Assembly: GCA_905221605.1 (NCBI GenBank) | Contig: CAJNDS010000648.1 | Coordinates: 1-64,000 of the forward strand | Source of the DNA: Symbiodinium natans | Lineage: Eukaryota > Sar > Dinophyceae > Suessiales > Symbiodiniaceae | Direction of reading: 5' to 3' | DNA: 64,000 bases | Shown here: positions 63,873 through 64,000 of the stretch, one piece after another | How the letters are laid out: every line of letters starts with the position of its first letter | Position numbering within the stretch: position 1 is the stretch's first letter | The notes under the pieces: model-generated | The model's database searches: none | What the model was told of the DNA's origin: nothing | Seen by the model: only the letters and a program-made list of their open reading frames with translations | Position numbers and translations under genes: made by a program

Positions 63873-64000
63873 GACTCCCTACTAGGAAGCTCCTAAACCC
63901 TAAACCCTGAAAGGTCAGTCGCCCCTGAAGATGCCCCCAAAGCTGGGGTGGAGGGAATCATCCAGGTTTTTTGCATAGCGAGAGTTGGAGATCTGTTGGG

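Overview
The window reads as nuclear DNA of a eukaryote, most likely a dinoflagellate. Three things point there. (1) Plant/alveolate-type telomere repeats (TTTAGGG) occur in dozens of interstitial tracts from 2 kb to the end. (2) A conserved gene, the ribonucleotide reductase large subunit, can be followed through 32 small plus-strand exons, and its introns begin with GT, GC or GA but always end in AG and are always followed by G, a splice pattern known from dinoflagellates. (3) Coding DNA is sparse and introns are full of repeats. No rRNA, tRNA, CRISPR array or bacterial operon was seen.

Layout. 1-12562 is a giant imperfect palindrome: about 2 kb of a ~310-bp repeat built on AAATCCCGGGATTT, a telomere tract, a CATC-rich minisatellite and a ~230-bp satellite, then the same series in reverse. 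The satellite changes orientation near 5890; the inner part (about 4.64-8.16 kb) is not symmetrical and holds a (TAG)n tract. 12.6-18.4 kb holds telomere-like tracts with a few candidate exons. 18492-29831 holds a plus-strand DUF3421-family gene whose exons join in frame; its fourth intron contains an antisense, essentially complete LINE (21477-28402) with a 12-bp target-site duplication. 31.8-35.6 kb holds exons of an unrecognised, probably coiled-coil protein ending in a stop codon. 36-43 kb holds further isolated candidate exons. 43562-63872 is the RNR large-subunit gene, which runs off the right edge.

The most unusual signals are: the RNR exon series with mostly non-GT donors and two 19-nt microexons; short terminal-inverted-repeat elements in the introns, one of which is the intron itself, flanked by a direct repeat that supplies both splice sites; a LINE whose RNase H domain lies before the reverse transcriptase; a 9-bp motif (TACAMCGCC) occurring about 26 times in one orientation only inside that LINE; telomere repeats that can themselves act as splice sites; and short copies of exon edges inside neighbouring introns. 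All exon calls were made by eye from reading frame, splice pattern and remembered conservation of the RNR family; no alignment or search was run.
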